Numbered from the stretch's first letter, positions 1 to 10,295 are shown. The stretch is DNA of 35,255 nt from Anaerolineae bacterium (GCA_028285185.1 JANQQD010000169.1:1-35255), one strand, 5' to 3'. Notes: generated by a model from the letters alone, not told the origin. Numbers and translations: made by a program.

Positions 1-19
1 GACCGCACGCCTGCCGCAG

Positions 20-694
20 ATGCGCGGCTGTCTGGTTCAGGGCGACGCAATGGCCGCCTTTGCCGAGCAGACGAGCCATTCCTGGATGTCGTACAGCCAG
101 CTGATCCAGCTGTTCGAGACCAGCGGCGATCCCAACCTGGATCGGGCGTTCGGCGTGATGCTGGCGCATCTCGGAAGCCTGTTCGAGGTCAATCCGCGCT
201 TCTACTTCTATGATGACGGCGGCGCACCGAACGCGATTGCGACCAGTGAGGTGCATGACCCGAACTACCGGCATGGCACGGTCTTCATGGGAAAGACGCT
301 GATGAGCGAGTTCCTGCAGCGGAGCCAGTTCGGCGACATTCTGGTCATGGCCGTCTGTGCGCACGAGTTCGCTCATATCGTCCAGTACAATACCGGCGAC
401 CTGATCGACCGGCTGGATCGCATGCATCACAGCGTGAAGTATGTGGAGCTGCATGCGGACTTCCTGGCCGGGTTCTATATCGGCCGGCGCAGCAGCAGCT
501 ATGAGGTGGAGCAGCTGCGGACCCTGGGTGCCGGATACGAGGCGATGGGGGACACCGCCTATAACGACCCGAGCCACCACGGCACCCATGCCGAACGGAT
601 CGCTGCCGTGGAAGCGGGATACCAGATGGCACTGAATACCGATGGCGACATCGACGCAGCGATCGCCGCGGGCCTCAATCATCTACATAGCTGA
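20..694 (+). CDS. Putative YpfJ-like neutral zinc metallopeptidase
   Basis: Probably a zinc-dependent peptidase. The frame reads HEFAH at residues 115-119 followed by IVQ, then VELHADFLAG at 142-151, whose Glu143 would be the third zinc ligand, and a late HGTHAERIAAVEAGY. That order (HExxHxxQ, ELxAD-AG, HGTxxxR-GY) is the pattern of the YpfJ / neutral zinc metallopeptidase family. The N-terminal membrane anchor common in that family is not visible, so this form is likely cytoplasmic. The start is uncertain: ATG at 20 and ATG at 50 are both possible, and the frame is open from base 2, so the gene may begin left of the window. It converges on the histidine kinase gene. Substrate unknown. The family call is from memory of motifs; the zincin site itself is seen directly. 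Confidence 0.75.
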   Translation: MRGCLVQGDAMAAFAEQTSHSWMSYSQLIQLFETSGDPNLDRAFGVMLAHLGSLFEVNPRFYFYDDGGAPNAIATSEVHDPNYRHGTVFMGKTLMSEFLQRSQFGDILVMAVCAHEFAHIVQYNTGDLIDRLDRMHHSVKYVELHADFLAGFYIGRRSSSYEVEQLRTLGAGYEAMGDTAYNDPSHHGTHAERIAAVEAGYQMALNTDGDIDAAIAAGLNHLHS

Positions 695-704
695 TTGAAA
701 TTGC

Positions 705-735
705 GACCGGCGGGCAGAGTTCGTGTCCGCCGGTC
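705..735. terminator. Hairpin between convergent genes
   Basis: Perfect 9-bp inverted repeat: GACCGGCGG at 705-713 and CCGCCGGTC at 727-735, with a 13-base loop. It lies between the stop of the peptidase gene (694) and the stop of the minus-strand kinase gene (760), where a two-way terminator would be expected. Neither side has a clear T-run, so intrinsic termination is inferred. Confidence 0.55.
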
Positions 736-759
736 ATCGCTCAACAATCGCGATGCGTT

Positions 760-1935
760 CTACTCGGCCGCGTCCGCCAAGGGCTGAACGACGGGTCCTG
801 GTTCTTCCAAGAGCTCTGGCCGCTGTCCCAGGCACGAGACAGCCGGATGGCCGGCGCGGCAGGCGGCCACACGGGCGCCGGGGAATACCAGCGTCGCCGT
901 GGTGCCGACGCCCGGGCGGCTCGCAATCTCCAGATCACCACCATGTTCCCGCATGATGCGGCGGGCCAGGGGCAGCCCCAAACCGGTTCCCGCATATCTG
1001 CGCGTCAACGTGCTTTCGATCTGTTCGAACTCACTGAGCGCCACGGGGATCTCGTCGGCCGCCATACCGATGCCCGTGTCGCCAACGGAAACACCGACCC
1101 GGCCATCACCGTAGCACCGGATCTCCGTCGTGATGCAGCCGCCTTCGTGGGTGAACTTGACGGCGTTGGATAGGAGGTTGGCGGCCGCCTGAGTGATCAG
1201 GCCGTGATCGCCCACCACAAGGACGTCACAGGAACGCTCTGCGGCCTGGAGCTGGATACCTTCCAACGACGCCTGAGCGAACAGCTCCCGCTGCGCATCC
1301 TGCATCAGATCGCGCAGCGAGAATTCGGTCTCATGAAGATCCATCTTGCCGGCTTCGATCTTCGAGAGATCGAGGATTGTGTTGATGATGGCAAGAAGCC
1401 TGGTGCCGCTGCGATGGATATCGCCAGCGTATTCTCTGTACTTCGGATGCCCGGCCGGCCCGTACACCTCGTGCTGCATGATCTCCGAGAATCCGTTGAT
1501 GGCGTTGAGCGGTGTCCGCAACTCATGGCTCATCATCGCCAGAAAGTCCGATTTCGCGCGGTTGGCCGCGATGGCATCGGCGGTCGCCCGGATCAACGCG
1601 CCTTCCACGGCCTCGCGCTCGGCGATCTCGGATGCGAGCCGTTCCGACGTCGCCTTCAGTTGCCGCAACCGCCTCAGCCCATGCCCGATGGCGATGAGAA
1701 TGAAGATCGTCAATCCGACAGGCAGTTCGTCAAGCTCCCAACGCTCGTGGCGTTCGGCAAACTCAAGCCACAACTCGTTGAGATCCAGCGAAGCGGCGAC
1801 CAGGACCGATGCCGCACATAGGATGATCCCAAGGACGACGTCGCGGTAGACAGTGGCCCTGGCCACAGGCGGTTTTCGTTGATCCATGATGTTCGGCAGC
1901 TTCAAGGTTGAACCCACTCCCAAGATCCCGGTCAC
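760..1935 (-). CDS. Membrane-anchored sensor histidine kinase
   Basis: Signal-transducing histidine kinase. From a start at 1935 (GTG) the protein has two hydrophobic segments at about residues 33-50 and 72-86 with a short loop between them. A coiled-coil linker follows at about 88-128, then the HisKA domain with SHELRTPLNAINGF (His137), the N box NLLSNAVKF (253-261), the G1 box GDTGIGMA (285-292) and the G2 box GTGLGLPLA (316-324). All catalytic motifs are intact. A tail of about 38 residues after the ATPase fold has no recognisable domain. An ATG at 1887 is an alternative start that removes 16 residues; neither start has a convincing ribosome binding site. There is no large sensing domain, so it may sense through the membrane or a partner. 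No response regulator with an intact receiver is adjacent; the nearest receiver-like gene (2355-3227) lacks the phospho-acceptor. Confidence 0.92.
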   Translation of the reverse strand: MTGILGVGSTLKLPNIMDQRKPPVARATVYRDVVLGIILCAASVLVAASLDLNELWLEFAERHERWELDELPVGLTIFILIAIGHGLRRLRQLKATSERLASEIAEREAVEGALIRATADAIAANRAKSDFLAMMSHELRTPLNAINGFSEIMQHEVYGPAGHPKYREYAGDIHRSGTRLLAIINTILDLSKIEAGKMDLHETEFSLRDLMQDAQRELFAQASLEGIQLQAAERSCDVLVVGDHGLITQAAANLLSNAVKFTHEGGCITTEIRCYGDGRVGVSVGDTGIGMAADEIPVALSEFEQIESTLTRRYAGTGLGLPLARRIMREHGGDLEIASRPGVGTTATLVFPGARVAACRAGHPAVSCLGQRPELLEEPGPVVQPLADAAE

Positions 1936-2354
1936 CCTGGCGTGCGAGTGGTTTTCATTCAGTTAAGTAACTTCATTCTGAGGCGCATTGTAGCCCGACA
2001 CGGAAGGCAGACCAGTTGGCAGTCAACGGACGCCACAACTCAAAACTGGAATCTGGTTTAACCTGAATCGTTTAGTAATCTGGACTTGGCCATGTTGAGC
2101 CGTTGGTCGGCCGGACAGCCGCCTCGCGGACGGGGCCGCAGGAACCTGCCGGTCTGAGATCTGCGAAGAGGGATTTGCGGCGCGAACCCGGGAAGACCTC
2201 TCAGTCGATATGGGAGGCCGTCGACAGGAGACCGACGAACAAGAGGAGCCGGTTCACCGAAGACAGATCATCGGCGCGCCGCGTGACCAGGAGGTCGCGT
2301 GGAAGACGGCGCTGATGTGAAGCCCTGCCCGCGATCGGCAGGAAGACTTGGGCG
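1936..2354. other. Intergenic stretch, no supported gene
   Basis: About 420 bases between the kinase start and the stop of the receiver-like gene. It must hold the kinase promoter on the minus strand. A 70-codon open frame at 2103-2315 (+) is Arg/Ser-rich, matches nothing recognisable and has no clear ribosome binding site. No RNA gene or repeat is evident. Confidence 0.6.
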
Positions 2355-3227
2355 TCAGGCGAACTTGAACGTATCGCCGCCCTGTTCGATGGCCAGATGC
2401 ATTGCAGCCGTTGCGTCGCCTATCAAGGCCTCGGCCGTCGACGAAACGGTTGGATAGAGCGCGATGCCGACTGCAGACGAGAGCGTTCCGCCACCGCCGG
2501 CTTCGGGCTGCGGCTCGGCGAGACGCGCGACGATCTTCTCCGCCACCGTCTGAATATCCTCCACGCGCGGCATGGATTCCACCAACACGGAAAGCTGGTC
2601 GGTATCGAACCGCGCAACGGTATCGCTGGCCCTCAACAGGCCAGCCAGCCGCATTGCAGATTCGCACGCCGCCGCCGCCGGGTTGCCCATCGTGGCCAGA
2701 CCGATCAGCTTGACCGTCAGAACGGCAAGGTAGTCCTGATTTCGTTTCGCCCGCTTCACGGCGAGAGACAGAATCTCCCAGAATAGCGGTGGGCGGGCCA
2801 AGCCGGTTTCGCTATCGATCAGCACAAGGTCTGCGAGCTGACGCTCGGTGTTGCGCCTATCGACCGAATAGCGAATTGCACGCTGCAACAAGGCGGGTGT
2901 CAGCGCATCCCATGGCAGGGCGTCGACGGCACCGGCTTCCGCCAACAGACGTTCTTGTTCCTTGTCTGCATGATCCATCAGCACCAGCACCGGCGCCTCA
3001 AGCGTGACGTCGGCCATGGCTGAAGTCAGCGCCTCTATGTCAGTGCTTGGCTGTGCGCTCACCTCATAGAGCACCACGTCGACGCCGCCGGCAGACGACG
3101 CTTCCGCCGCCGCCGCCAAATCGGCCACTTGATGGATGGTGATCGCCTCTCGGCCGTCACCCTCCAGCAGTCCGTCAATCATCTGCTGCCGGCTGCTGTC
3201 TTGCGTCACGAAGAGGGCGTGGATCAT
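2355..3227 (-). CDS. Pseudo-receiver plus degenerate GGDEF domain protein
   Basis: Residues 1-125 have the shape of a CheY-like receiver, but the active site is lost. The strand-3 motif reads VDVVLYEVSAQ with Glu55 where the phospho-acceptor Asp should be. The usual Thr is Met (VLVLMDHAD) and the usual Lys position reads PWDAL. Residues about 136-290 resemble a GGDEF domain: DSETGLARPPLFW matches the D-x-LTGLxNR region, and VARFDTDQLSVLVE sits where RxGGDEFxVLL belongs, so GGDEF has become DTDQL (208-212). Diguanylate cyclase activity is not expected. The protein is more likely a scaffold or a non-catalytic signalling partner. Its ATG overlaps the acylphosphatase stop by 4 bases, so the two are translationally coupled, and it is the last gene of the pcc operon. 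The alignment is by eye. Confidence 0.8.
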   Translation of the reverse strand: MIHALFVTQDSSRQQMIDGLLEGDGREAITIHQVADLAAAAEASSAGGVDVVLYEVSAQPSTDIEALTSAMADVTLEAPVLVLMDHADKEQERLLAEAGAVDALPWDALTPALLQRAIRYSVDRRNTERQLADLVLIDSETGLARPPLFWEILSLAVKRAKRNQDYLAVLTVKLIGLATMGNPAAAACESAMRLAGLLRASDTVARFDTDQLSVLVESMPRVEDIQTVAEKIVARLAEPQPEAGGGGTLSSAVGIALYPTVSSTAEALIGDATAAMHLAIEQGGDTFKFA

Positions 3228-3517
3228 CTCGTTGCCTCCAGGGAGAATCCGACATGGCCGGGGTCCGCCGCTTGGGCAACACTGACATCATCCACGCGCG
3301 CCATGTCCGGGCCTTCGTGACATAACGCGATCAGACTGTCGACCGCATTGGATGGGCCAGCCGCCAAGACCTCGACCGATCGGTCCGTCCGATTACGAAC
3401 CCATCCGTCCAGGCCAAGCGCTGCTGCCTGGTGCTGCGTCCACCAGCGGAACCCGACACCTTGGACCCGGCCGGTAATCCGCAATATGACCGCTCTTCGC
3501 TCGAACGCTCCCGCCAT
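3224..3517 (-). CDS. acyP: Acylphosphatase
   Basis: Small enzyme that hydrolyses acyl phosphates to a carboxylate and phosphate. The 97-residue protein has both family signatures: GRVQGVGFRWWT (16-27), with the phosphate-binding loop and catalytic Arg24, and GWVRNRTDRSVEV (38-50), with catalytic Asn42. Its length is typical for the family (90-100). It starts 21 bases after the pccA stop and overlaps the next gene by 4 bases, so it belongs to the pcc operon. Acylphosphatases have no settled cellular role; placement behind an acyl-CoA carboxylase suggests clearing of acyl-phosphate by-products, which is inference. Confidence 0.93.
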   Translation of the reverse strand: MAGAFERRAVILRITGRVQGVGFRWWTQHQAAALGLDGWVRNRTDRSVEVLAAGPSNAVDSLIALCHEGPDMARVDDVSVAQAADPGHVGFSLEATR

Positions 3518-3538
3518 CGGGAGACCGTATCGCCTGCC

Positions 3539-5542
3539 TCACTCGAATTCGAGGATCTTCTGATCGACCGAAAGACTGTCGCCGGGCTCGGCATGCAGGC
3601 CGATCACCTTGGTATCACGCTCGGCGCGCAGGATGTTCATCATCTTCATCGCCTCGACCACCGCCAGTTCCTGACCGGGCACGACCTTCTGGCCCGGCTC
3701 GACGGCGAGCGACACCAGCAGTCCTGGCATCGGCGACAGCAGGAACTTGGTGAGATCCGGCGGCTGCTTGATCGGCATGAGATCCGCCAGCTCCGCCGCA
3801 CGCGGCGTGAGAGACAGAACCGTCAGTTCTGCGCCGCCATGGTAGAACCGGTAGCCGATGCCGGTGGAATCCAGCTGAACGATCATGCGGTGGCCGTCGA
3901 CGACCCCGTCGAACAGAGGCTGCCCGACCTCCCAGGCCTTGCCCGTCTGCCAGTGGTTGACCACGGCATGCGGCTTGCCGTCCACCGAGACCTCGTATCC
4001 GCCTTCGATCTCGGTGGTTGAAACCGGCCAGTTGTCCCGGTCGATCCGGATGATCCAGGTATGCGAGACCTTGCCGACATGCCCGGGCATTTGCCCGGTG
4101 ATGCGCCGGTTGCGCTCTGCCCGTTGACGGTGAATCGCCGCGGCCACGGCGACGACGCGCTGCAACGTCGCAGAATCCAGCGTGATGCCGTTGAAGCCGT
4201 CGGGGAATTCCTCGGCGATGAAATTGGTGCTGAGGCGGCCTTCCAGGAACCGAGGATGGTGCATCAGCGCCGACAGGAAACTGAGATTGTGGCGGATCCC
4301 GCGCACGTAGAATCCGTCCAGCGCATGGCGCATATGGCCGATTGCGGCGTTACGGTCGAGCCCGTAGGTGACCACCTTCGCCACCATGGGATCGTAGTAC
4401 ATGGAGATCTCGCCGCCTTCATACACGCCGGTATCGATGCGGACGTTCTTGGTTTCCTGAGGCTGGATGTACCGGCGCAGACGACCGATGGACGGAAGGA
4501 AACCGCGTTCCGGATCCTCCGCATAGAACCGCGCTTCCATGGCCCAGCCGTCGAGGCGTACCTCTTCCTGGGTGAATTGCAGCGGCTCGCCTGCGGCGAC
4601 GCGGATCATCTGCTCTACGAGATCGAGCCCGGTGATCAGCTCCGTCACCGGGTGCTCCACCTGCAGGCGGGTGTTCATTTCAAGGAAGTAGAAGTTCCTG
4701 TTCTTGTCGACGATGAACTCAACGGTGCCAGCGGAGCGGTAGTCGACCGCGCGCGATAAGGCCACCGCCTGCTCGCCCATGGCGCGGCGGGTTGCCTGGT
4801 CGAGGAAAGGTGACGGTGCCTCTTCGATCACCTTCTGATGGCGCCGCTGGATGGAGCACTCACGCTCATGCAGGTAGACGATGTTGCCATGCGTGTCGCC
4901 GAGAACCTGGATCTCGATATGGCGCGGCTCTTCGATGTACTTCTCGATCAGCACGCGGTCATCGCCAAAGCTGGCCGCCGCTTCCGCGATCGTCGTGCGC
5001 AAGCCGTCGCGCACCTCCGCCTCGTTGTAGGCGACGCGCATGCCTTTGCCGCCGCCGCCGGCGGAAGCCTTCAGCATCACGGGGTAGCCGATCGACCCTG
5101 CGATCTCGATCGCTTCCTCAACATCGGCAATCGCATCGGGATGGCCGGGGACCGTGCTGACGCCCGCTTGTTTGGCGAGACGCTTGGACTCGATCTTGTC
5201 GCCCATCGCCGCAATGGCGTGGACATCGGGGCCGATGAACGTGATGCCCGCGTCCTTAAGAGCCTGGCAGAACGCCTCGTTCTCCGACAGGAAGCCATAG
5301 CCGGGATGCACGGCCTGCGCGCCCGTGCTCTTGCAGGCCTCGACGATCCTCTCGATCACCAGATAGGACTGGGCGCTCGGTGGCGGTCCGATCTCGACCG
5401 CCTCGTCCGCCATGCGCACATGCAGGGCATCCTTGTCGGCCTCGGAATGGACGGCCACCGTCTTGATGCCCATGCGCCGCGCCGTCTTGGCGACCCGGCA
5501 TGCGATCTCGCCGCGATTGGCGATCAGAATTTTCTCGAACAT
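3539..5542 (-). CDS. pccA: Propionyl-CoA carboxylase alpha (biotin carboxylase/BCCP) subunit
   Basis: Carboxylates its biotin with ATP and bicarbonate and hands the CO2 to PccB, giving methylmalonyl-CoA from propionyl-CoA. It starts at MFEKILIANRGEIACRVAKT, the canonical biotin carboxylase N-terminus, with GAGGGG a few bases upstream; an in-frame extension to 5623 is less likely. Order of domains in 667 residues: N-terminal biotin carboxylase fold, ATP-grasp with KASAGGGGKGMR, the C-terminal carboxylase lobe with EMNTRLQVEHPVTE, a BT-type linker domain, and a biotinyl domain with EAMKMMN, where Lys633 is the biotin attachment site. Length and the BT linker fit PccA better than AccC or MccA. 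It lies downstream of pccB and the 2TM gene, with a 148-base gap that could hold an internal signal. Confidence 0.95.
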   Translation of the reverse strand: MFEKILIANRGEIACRVAKTARRMGIKTVAVHSEADKDALHVRMADEAVEIGPPPSAQSYLVIERIVEACKSTGAQAVHPGYGFLSENEAFCQALKDAGITFIGPDVHAIAAMGDKIESKRLAKQAGVSTVPGHPDAIADVEEAIEIAGSIGYPVMLKASAGGGGKGMRVAYNEAEVRDGLRTTIAEAAASFGDDRVLIEKYIEEPRHIEIQVLGDTHGNIVYLHERECSIQRRHQKVIEEAPSPFLDQATRRAMGEQAVALSRAVDYRSAGTVEFIVDKNRNFYFLEMNTRLQVEHPVTELITGLDLVEQMIRVAAGEPLQFTQEEVRLDGWAMEARFYAEDPERGFLPSIGRLRRYIQPQETKNVRIDTGVYEGGEISMYYDPMVAKVVTYGLDRNAAIGHMRHALDGFYVRGIRHNLSFLSALMHHPRFLEGRLSTNFIAEEFPDGFNGITLDSATLQRVVAVAAAIHRQRAERNRRITGQMPGHVGKVSHTWIIRIDRDNWPVSTTEIEGGYEVSVDGKPHAVVNHWQTGKAWEVGQPLFDGVVDGHRMIVQLDSTGIGYRFYHGGAELTVLSLTPRAAELADLMPIKQPPDLTKFLLSPMPGLLVSLAVEPGQKVVPGQELAVVEAMKMMNILRAERDTKVIGLHAEPGDSLSVDQKILEFE

Positions 5543-5690
5543 TAGCCCCTCGACCCGCGTGACATGCTTCGGGCGTCGACCATTCCCAACGGAATCGGAC
5601 CGACCCCGAAACTCCCTTCGCAAGCGTCTTCAAACACGCCCGACAGGCTGTCCGCCTTGCCGCACGCTCCCGTCTTCAGCGGTGCCGCTT

Positions 5691-5956
5691 TCAGCGGCTT
5701 TGTCTCTTGCGCCCCTTGGTTCCGAAAAGTTCCATCGTCCATGCCGCATGGACCGCCAGCGGGGCGCCCCAGAGGACCATCGGCAGCAAAAACCACGGCG
5801 TTGCCGGCGTCATCATGGCATTGACCGGAACCAGCACCACCATGACCGCGAAGTACGCAATCAGGTGATTGAGGAAGCCACGCCGCCGCCTGAGACGCCG
5901 ATCCCTGGCCTCGGCAGTCGGCTCGCCCTCACCCGGCACGCCTATGCCGTATGAGC

Positions 5957-5960
<4 letters not shown>
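5691..5960 (-). CDS. Small 2TM-domain membrane protein
   Basis: An 89-residue protein of the 2TM domain type. A basic stretch [15 protein letters not shown] is followed by two hydrophobic helices, about residues 32-50 and 56-76, joined by [10 protein letters not shown] and ending AAWTMELFG. The family pattern (basic residues, helix, P-x-WFL-P, helix ending in H) is clear. The start is GTG and overlaps the pccB stop by 4 bases (GTGA), so it is translationally coupled to pccB. Its role is unknown. The tight overlap between two carboxylase subunit genes suggests co-expression, not proven function in the complex. Confidence 0.8.
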
Positions 5961-7489
<1,529 letters not shown>

Positions 7490-7627
7490 AAACGCCCTCT
7501 CCCATTGTCCGCGGGGGGTGCGACAGATTTCGCCTTATTCCGTTCATAGCACGTCTATTGTGCAAGTGCGAGCATGGACGCAATTCAGGGCCGCGATCGG
7601 CACGCTGAGATGCAGAATTGCGCTGGA

Positions 7628-8329
7628 TCAGGGCCAGCCTTCCAGCAGGTCGAACATCCGCCGAACGGCGGCCACCTCATTGGCCATCGCGGCTTGTCGC
7701 GCGGCGGCCTCGTTGTCGACCCCCCAGCGCTCTGCCTGGAAATCTTCGTCCAACCGGGACGCAGCAAAGGCGGCTTCGGCGTCGAGCCTACCATGCAGAA
7801 GGGCAAGACCCAGGATGACGGAGCCCAGGATCCCCGCGGCGATGTGGACACCGGCCAGGCGGTAGTCGTCCAGCGCCGCGACAGCTGCCGCAATGGCTTC
7901 AAGCGCGGGCCGCGGCTGTTCGACGGGGATTACAGACTGGGTGACGGCCAGTCGAGCGTCGAGGGCCTGGGCGGACCAATCGAGAAGCGGCTGCCAGGCC
8001 TGCATCTGCCGCCGAGCCAGGTCGGCGGGATCCGCGGCCCGATGGCAAAGAAGATCGGTCTCAGCATAGCCGGCGATGTCCCGGGCGATGTCGTCCCGGT
8101 TGCCGGCGACCCGATCGATCGTGGTGTTGGCAAGCTGGGTAAGCACCATGCCGGCGGGCGCCAGAGTCTCCCCCTGGCCTGCCCATTCCGATGCGATCTC
8201 TGCTGCTAAGGCTGCAGTCGGCACGATCAGAGGGTGCTTTGCCGGCGTACGCAGGGGCCTTCCATCCAGGAAGACGCCAAAGCCGTCTCCGCTGGGTTCG
8301 CTGGAGGCCTCTCGATAGAACCTGCGCAT
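7628..8329 (-). CDS. Atp12-type F1-ATPase assembly chaperone
   Basis: Homologue of mitochondrial Atp12/ATPAF2, which binds the free F1 alpha subunit before it joins the alpha3-beta3 ring. The 233 residues start MRRFYREASSEP and carry the family features FGVFLDGRPLRTPAKHPL, EWAGQGETLAPAGMVLTQLANTTIDRV and YAETDLLCHRA. They end in a helical region with LDDYRLAGVHIAAGILGSVILGLALL, EAFAASRLDEDFQAERWG and a terminal LLEGWP. In this phylum the gene is often near haloacid-dehalogenase genes, as here. The family is essentially alphaproteobacterial and mitochondrial, which helps place the organism. Confidence 0.92.
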   Translation of the reverse strand: MRRFYREASSEPSGDGFGVFLDGRPLRTPAKHPLIVPTAALAAEIASEWAGQGETLAPAGMVLTQLANTTIDRVAGNRDDIARDIAGYAETDLLCHRAADPADLARRQMQAWQPLLDWSAQALDARLAVTQSVIPVEQPRPALEAIAAAVAALDDYRLAGVHIAAGILGSVILGLALLHGRLDAEAAFAASRLDEDFQAERWGVDNEAAARQAAMANEVAAVRRMFDLLEGWP

Positions 8330-8408
8330 GCCCTGATCACTCGCGCCCTGTCACGGCGGCACACCAGCCGCCCTCACCGCCGGGGCGACGGCCGCCAATA
8401 GCGGCAGT

Positions 8409-9116
8409 TCAGGCGGTCAGCGCAAGGGCCTTGTCCCGGCCCCCATACACCAGCGACGTAACGGCCGCTGGCACTTCGGTTACTCTGGCCACCACGCAGT
8501 CCGCGCCGGCGGCCTTCAGCTCCTCCGGCTCGTGGTATCCCCAGGTCACACCGATGGCGCCGGCTGCGGCAGCCCGCGCCATGCGAATATCATAGACCGT
8601 GTCGCCGATCACAGCGATGTTCGCCGGATCGACACCGGTCTCCGCCCCGGCCAGCAAGACCATGCCCGGATCGGGCTTGCCTGGCGCGCAATCCGGTGTC
8701 TGCAGCGTCACAAACCGGCCGGTAAGGCCATGCTGTTCCAGCACGGCGTCAAGGCCGCGACGGGACTTGCCGGTGGCGATACCCAAGAGGATGCCCTGGC
8801 GATCCAACGTGTCCAGGGCCGCGACGATGCCCGGGAACAAGGGCGATGTGTCGGCAAGCGTGTGCCGCTGGGCAAAGAAGGCCTCGCGATAGGCCTGCAC
8901 CAGCCTGGCCCGCTTCACAGGGCTCACCTTCGCTGCCAGCACGGCCACCGACTGCTCCAGCGCCAGGCCGACGACCCGGCGGACCTGCCCCGCGGTGGGT
9001 GGCGACAGGCCTTCCGAACGCCACGCGGCTTCGATCGCCGCGATGATGGCGTATTGGCTGTCGACGAGCGTGCCGTCGCAGTCAAACAGGGCGAGACTCA
9101 GTGGCGGCGTGGCCAT
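8409..9116 (-). CDS. HAD-family hydrolase, phosphoglycolate phosphatase-like
   Basis: Phosphatase of haloacid dehalogenase subfamily IA. Motif I is FDCDGTLVDS (11-20) with nucleophile Asp12 and acid-base Asp14. Motif II is GIATGKSRRG, motif III lies in PGKPDPGMVL with the conserved Lys, and motif IV is VIGDTVYDIRMARAAAAG. The cap domain lies between motifs I and II. Length (235) fits Gph or the HAD enzymes found next to RluC in proteobacteria. Substrate is not set by the motifs: 2-phosphoglycolate is typical of the family but unproven. It is 79 bases upstream of the Atp12 gene on the same strand and probably cotranscribed with it. Confidence 0.9.
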   Translation of the reverse strand: MATPPLSLALFDCDGTLVDSQYAIIAAIEAAWRSEGLSPPTAGQVRRVVGLALEQSVAVLAAKVSPVKRARLVQAYREAFFAQRHTLADTSPLFPGIVAALDTLDRQGILLGIATGKSRRGLDAVLEQHGLTGRFVTLQTPDCAPGKPDPGMVLLAGAETGVDPANIAVIGDTVYDIRMARAAAAGAIGVTWGYHEPEELKAAGADCVVARVTEVPAAVTSLVYGGRDKALALTA

Positions 9117-9241
9117 TTATGTTTTCCGTGCCAAAAGATAGCATTGAACGCTAAGTATCACACACCTGCGCCCTTGTCGCGCACAGCATGCGGATGCGTG
9201 AGGAATCTGGAGCCTTGTACACCGAGGCGGCCCGGTCATGA

Positions 9242-9257
9242 TGTGACCTAGCTCACA
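9242..9257. promoter_or_regulatory. CRP/FNR-family-like palindrome
   Basis: TGTGA at 9242-9246 and TCACA at 9253-9257 with six bases between them, exactly the CRP half-sites and spacing; 14 of 16 positions are palindromic. It lies 42 bases before the ATG of the acyltransferase gene (9300) and 125 bases before the divergent HAD gene. A CRP-type regulator could act on either. Binding is inferred. Confidence 0.5.
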
Positions 9258-9299
9258 CGGATCCATCAGACGGTCCAACGCGAGGGAGTGCAGTCGACC

Positions 9300-10295
9300 A
9301 TGCCGCGCGAAGGCCCAGCATCGGAGGCCGGCCGCAGGCTGGCCGCGCTCGACGTGGCGCGCGGCATCGCCCTGCTGTGGATGGCCGCCTATCATCTTGC
9401 CTGGGATCTCACCTATTTCGGGCTGATCCAGCCGGACATTCTGGGCAATCCGGTCTGGTGGGTTCAGCCACTGGTGATCACCGCATCTTTCCTGTTCATC
9501 GTCGGCGTCAGCCTGAGCCTGGCCACCCATCGCAGACGGCTGCCACGCCACTATCTGCGCCGGACCGGTCTGGTTGGCGGAGCAGCGGCCGCCATCACCG
9601 TCGGGACGCTTCTCTTCTTTGGGGACGGCTTCATCTTCTTCGGCGTGCTGCATTGCATAACGCTCTGCAGCCTGATCGGTCTCGCGATCGCGCGCGCGCC
9701 GACCTGGTTGATTGTGGCGTCGGCTGTTGCAGCGCTCGGGGTGACCTGGCTGAAGATGCCCGCGATCTTCGACCATCCCTGGCTGATCTGGCTCGGGCTG
9801 GGGGAGCGGGTGCCCTTCACGAACGATTTCGTGCCGTTGCTTCCCTGGCTAGCGTCGGTGCTGGCCGGCATGGCATTTGGCCGCGTTATTGCGTCCGGGG
9901 CTGAATGGATATCGCCCCTGACCCGATGGCAGCCGACCGGCTTTGCGGCCAGGGCGCCCGCCTGGCTGGGTCGGCATTCGCTGGCCTTCTACCTTGGCCA
10001 TCAGCTCGTACTTCTGGGCATTCTGTTCGGCTTGCACACCGCGACCGGCCTTGGAAACCCGAGCTACGACCACTTCTTTCCCGAGAGGCAGCGCGCCGCG
10101 TTCCTGCAATCCTGCGAGGCCAGCTGCGCTTCGGGCGGATGGCCGGCTGAGAGCTGTGCGGCACGATGCATCTGCGTTGCCGACCAGCTTGCCGATTTCG
10201 ATGCCTGGGCCAATGCCGGCCAGGGATCGATGCAGGCCCAGGACCAGACCCTGCTGGCAACCCTGGGCGATGCCTGTGAAGAGCCCGGGCGTTAG
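9300..10295 (+). CDS. DUF1624 / heparan-alpha-glucosaminide N-acetyltransferase-like membrane protein
   Basis: Integral membrane acyltransferase-like protein. It opens with RLAALDVARGIALLWMAAYHLAWDLTYFG, the DUF1624 pattern with a conserved His in the first helix. At least six further hydrophobic segments follow, for example PLVITASFLFIVGVSLSL, FIFFGVLHCITLCSLIGLAI, LIVASAVAALGVTWL, LPWLASVLAGMAFG and SLAFYLGHQLVLLGILFG. ATG 9300 is chosen over GTG 9288 because GAGGGAG ends 11 bases before it. After the last helix comes a soluble tail of about 75 residues with six cysteines (CEASC, CAARCIC and one near the end). Acetyl-CoA-dependent sugar acetylation is the family's proposed role; the substrate is unknown. 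A CRP-like site lies just upstream. Confidence 0.85.
   Translation: MPREGPASEAGRRLAALDVARGIALLWMAAYHLAWDLTYFGLIQPDILGNPVWWVQPLVITASFLFIVGVSLSLATHRRRLPRHYLRRTGLVGGAAAAITVGTLLFFGDGFIFFGVLHCITLCSLIGLAIARAPTWLIVASAVAALGVTWLKMPAIFDHPWLIWLGLGERVPFTNDFVPLLPWLASVLAGMAFGRVIASGAEWISPLTRWQPTGFAARAPAWLGRHSLAFYLGHQLVLLGILFGLHTATGLGNPSYDHFFPERQRAAFLQSCEASCASGGWPAESCAARCICVADQLADFDAWANAGQGSMQAQDQTLLATLGDACEEPGR

Noticed and set aside
2103..2315. 70-codon Arg-rich frame in the 1936-2354 gap
   Set aside because: No ribosome binding site, no family pattern, low-complexity basic sequence.
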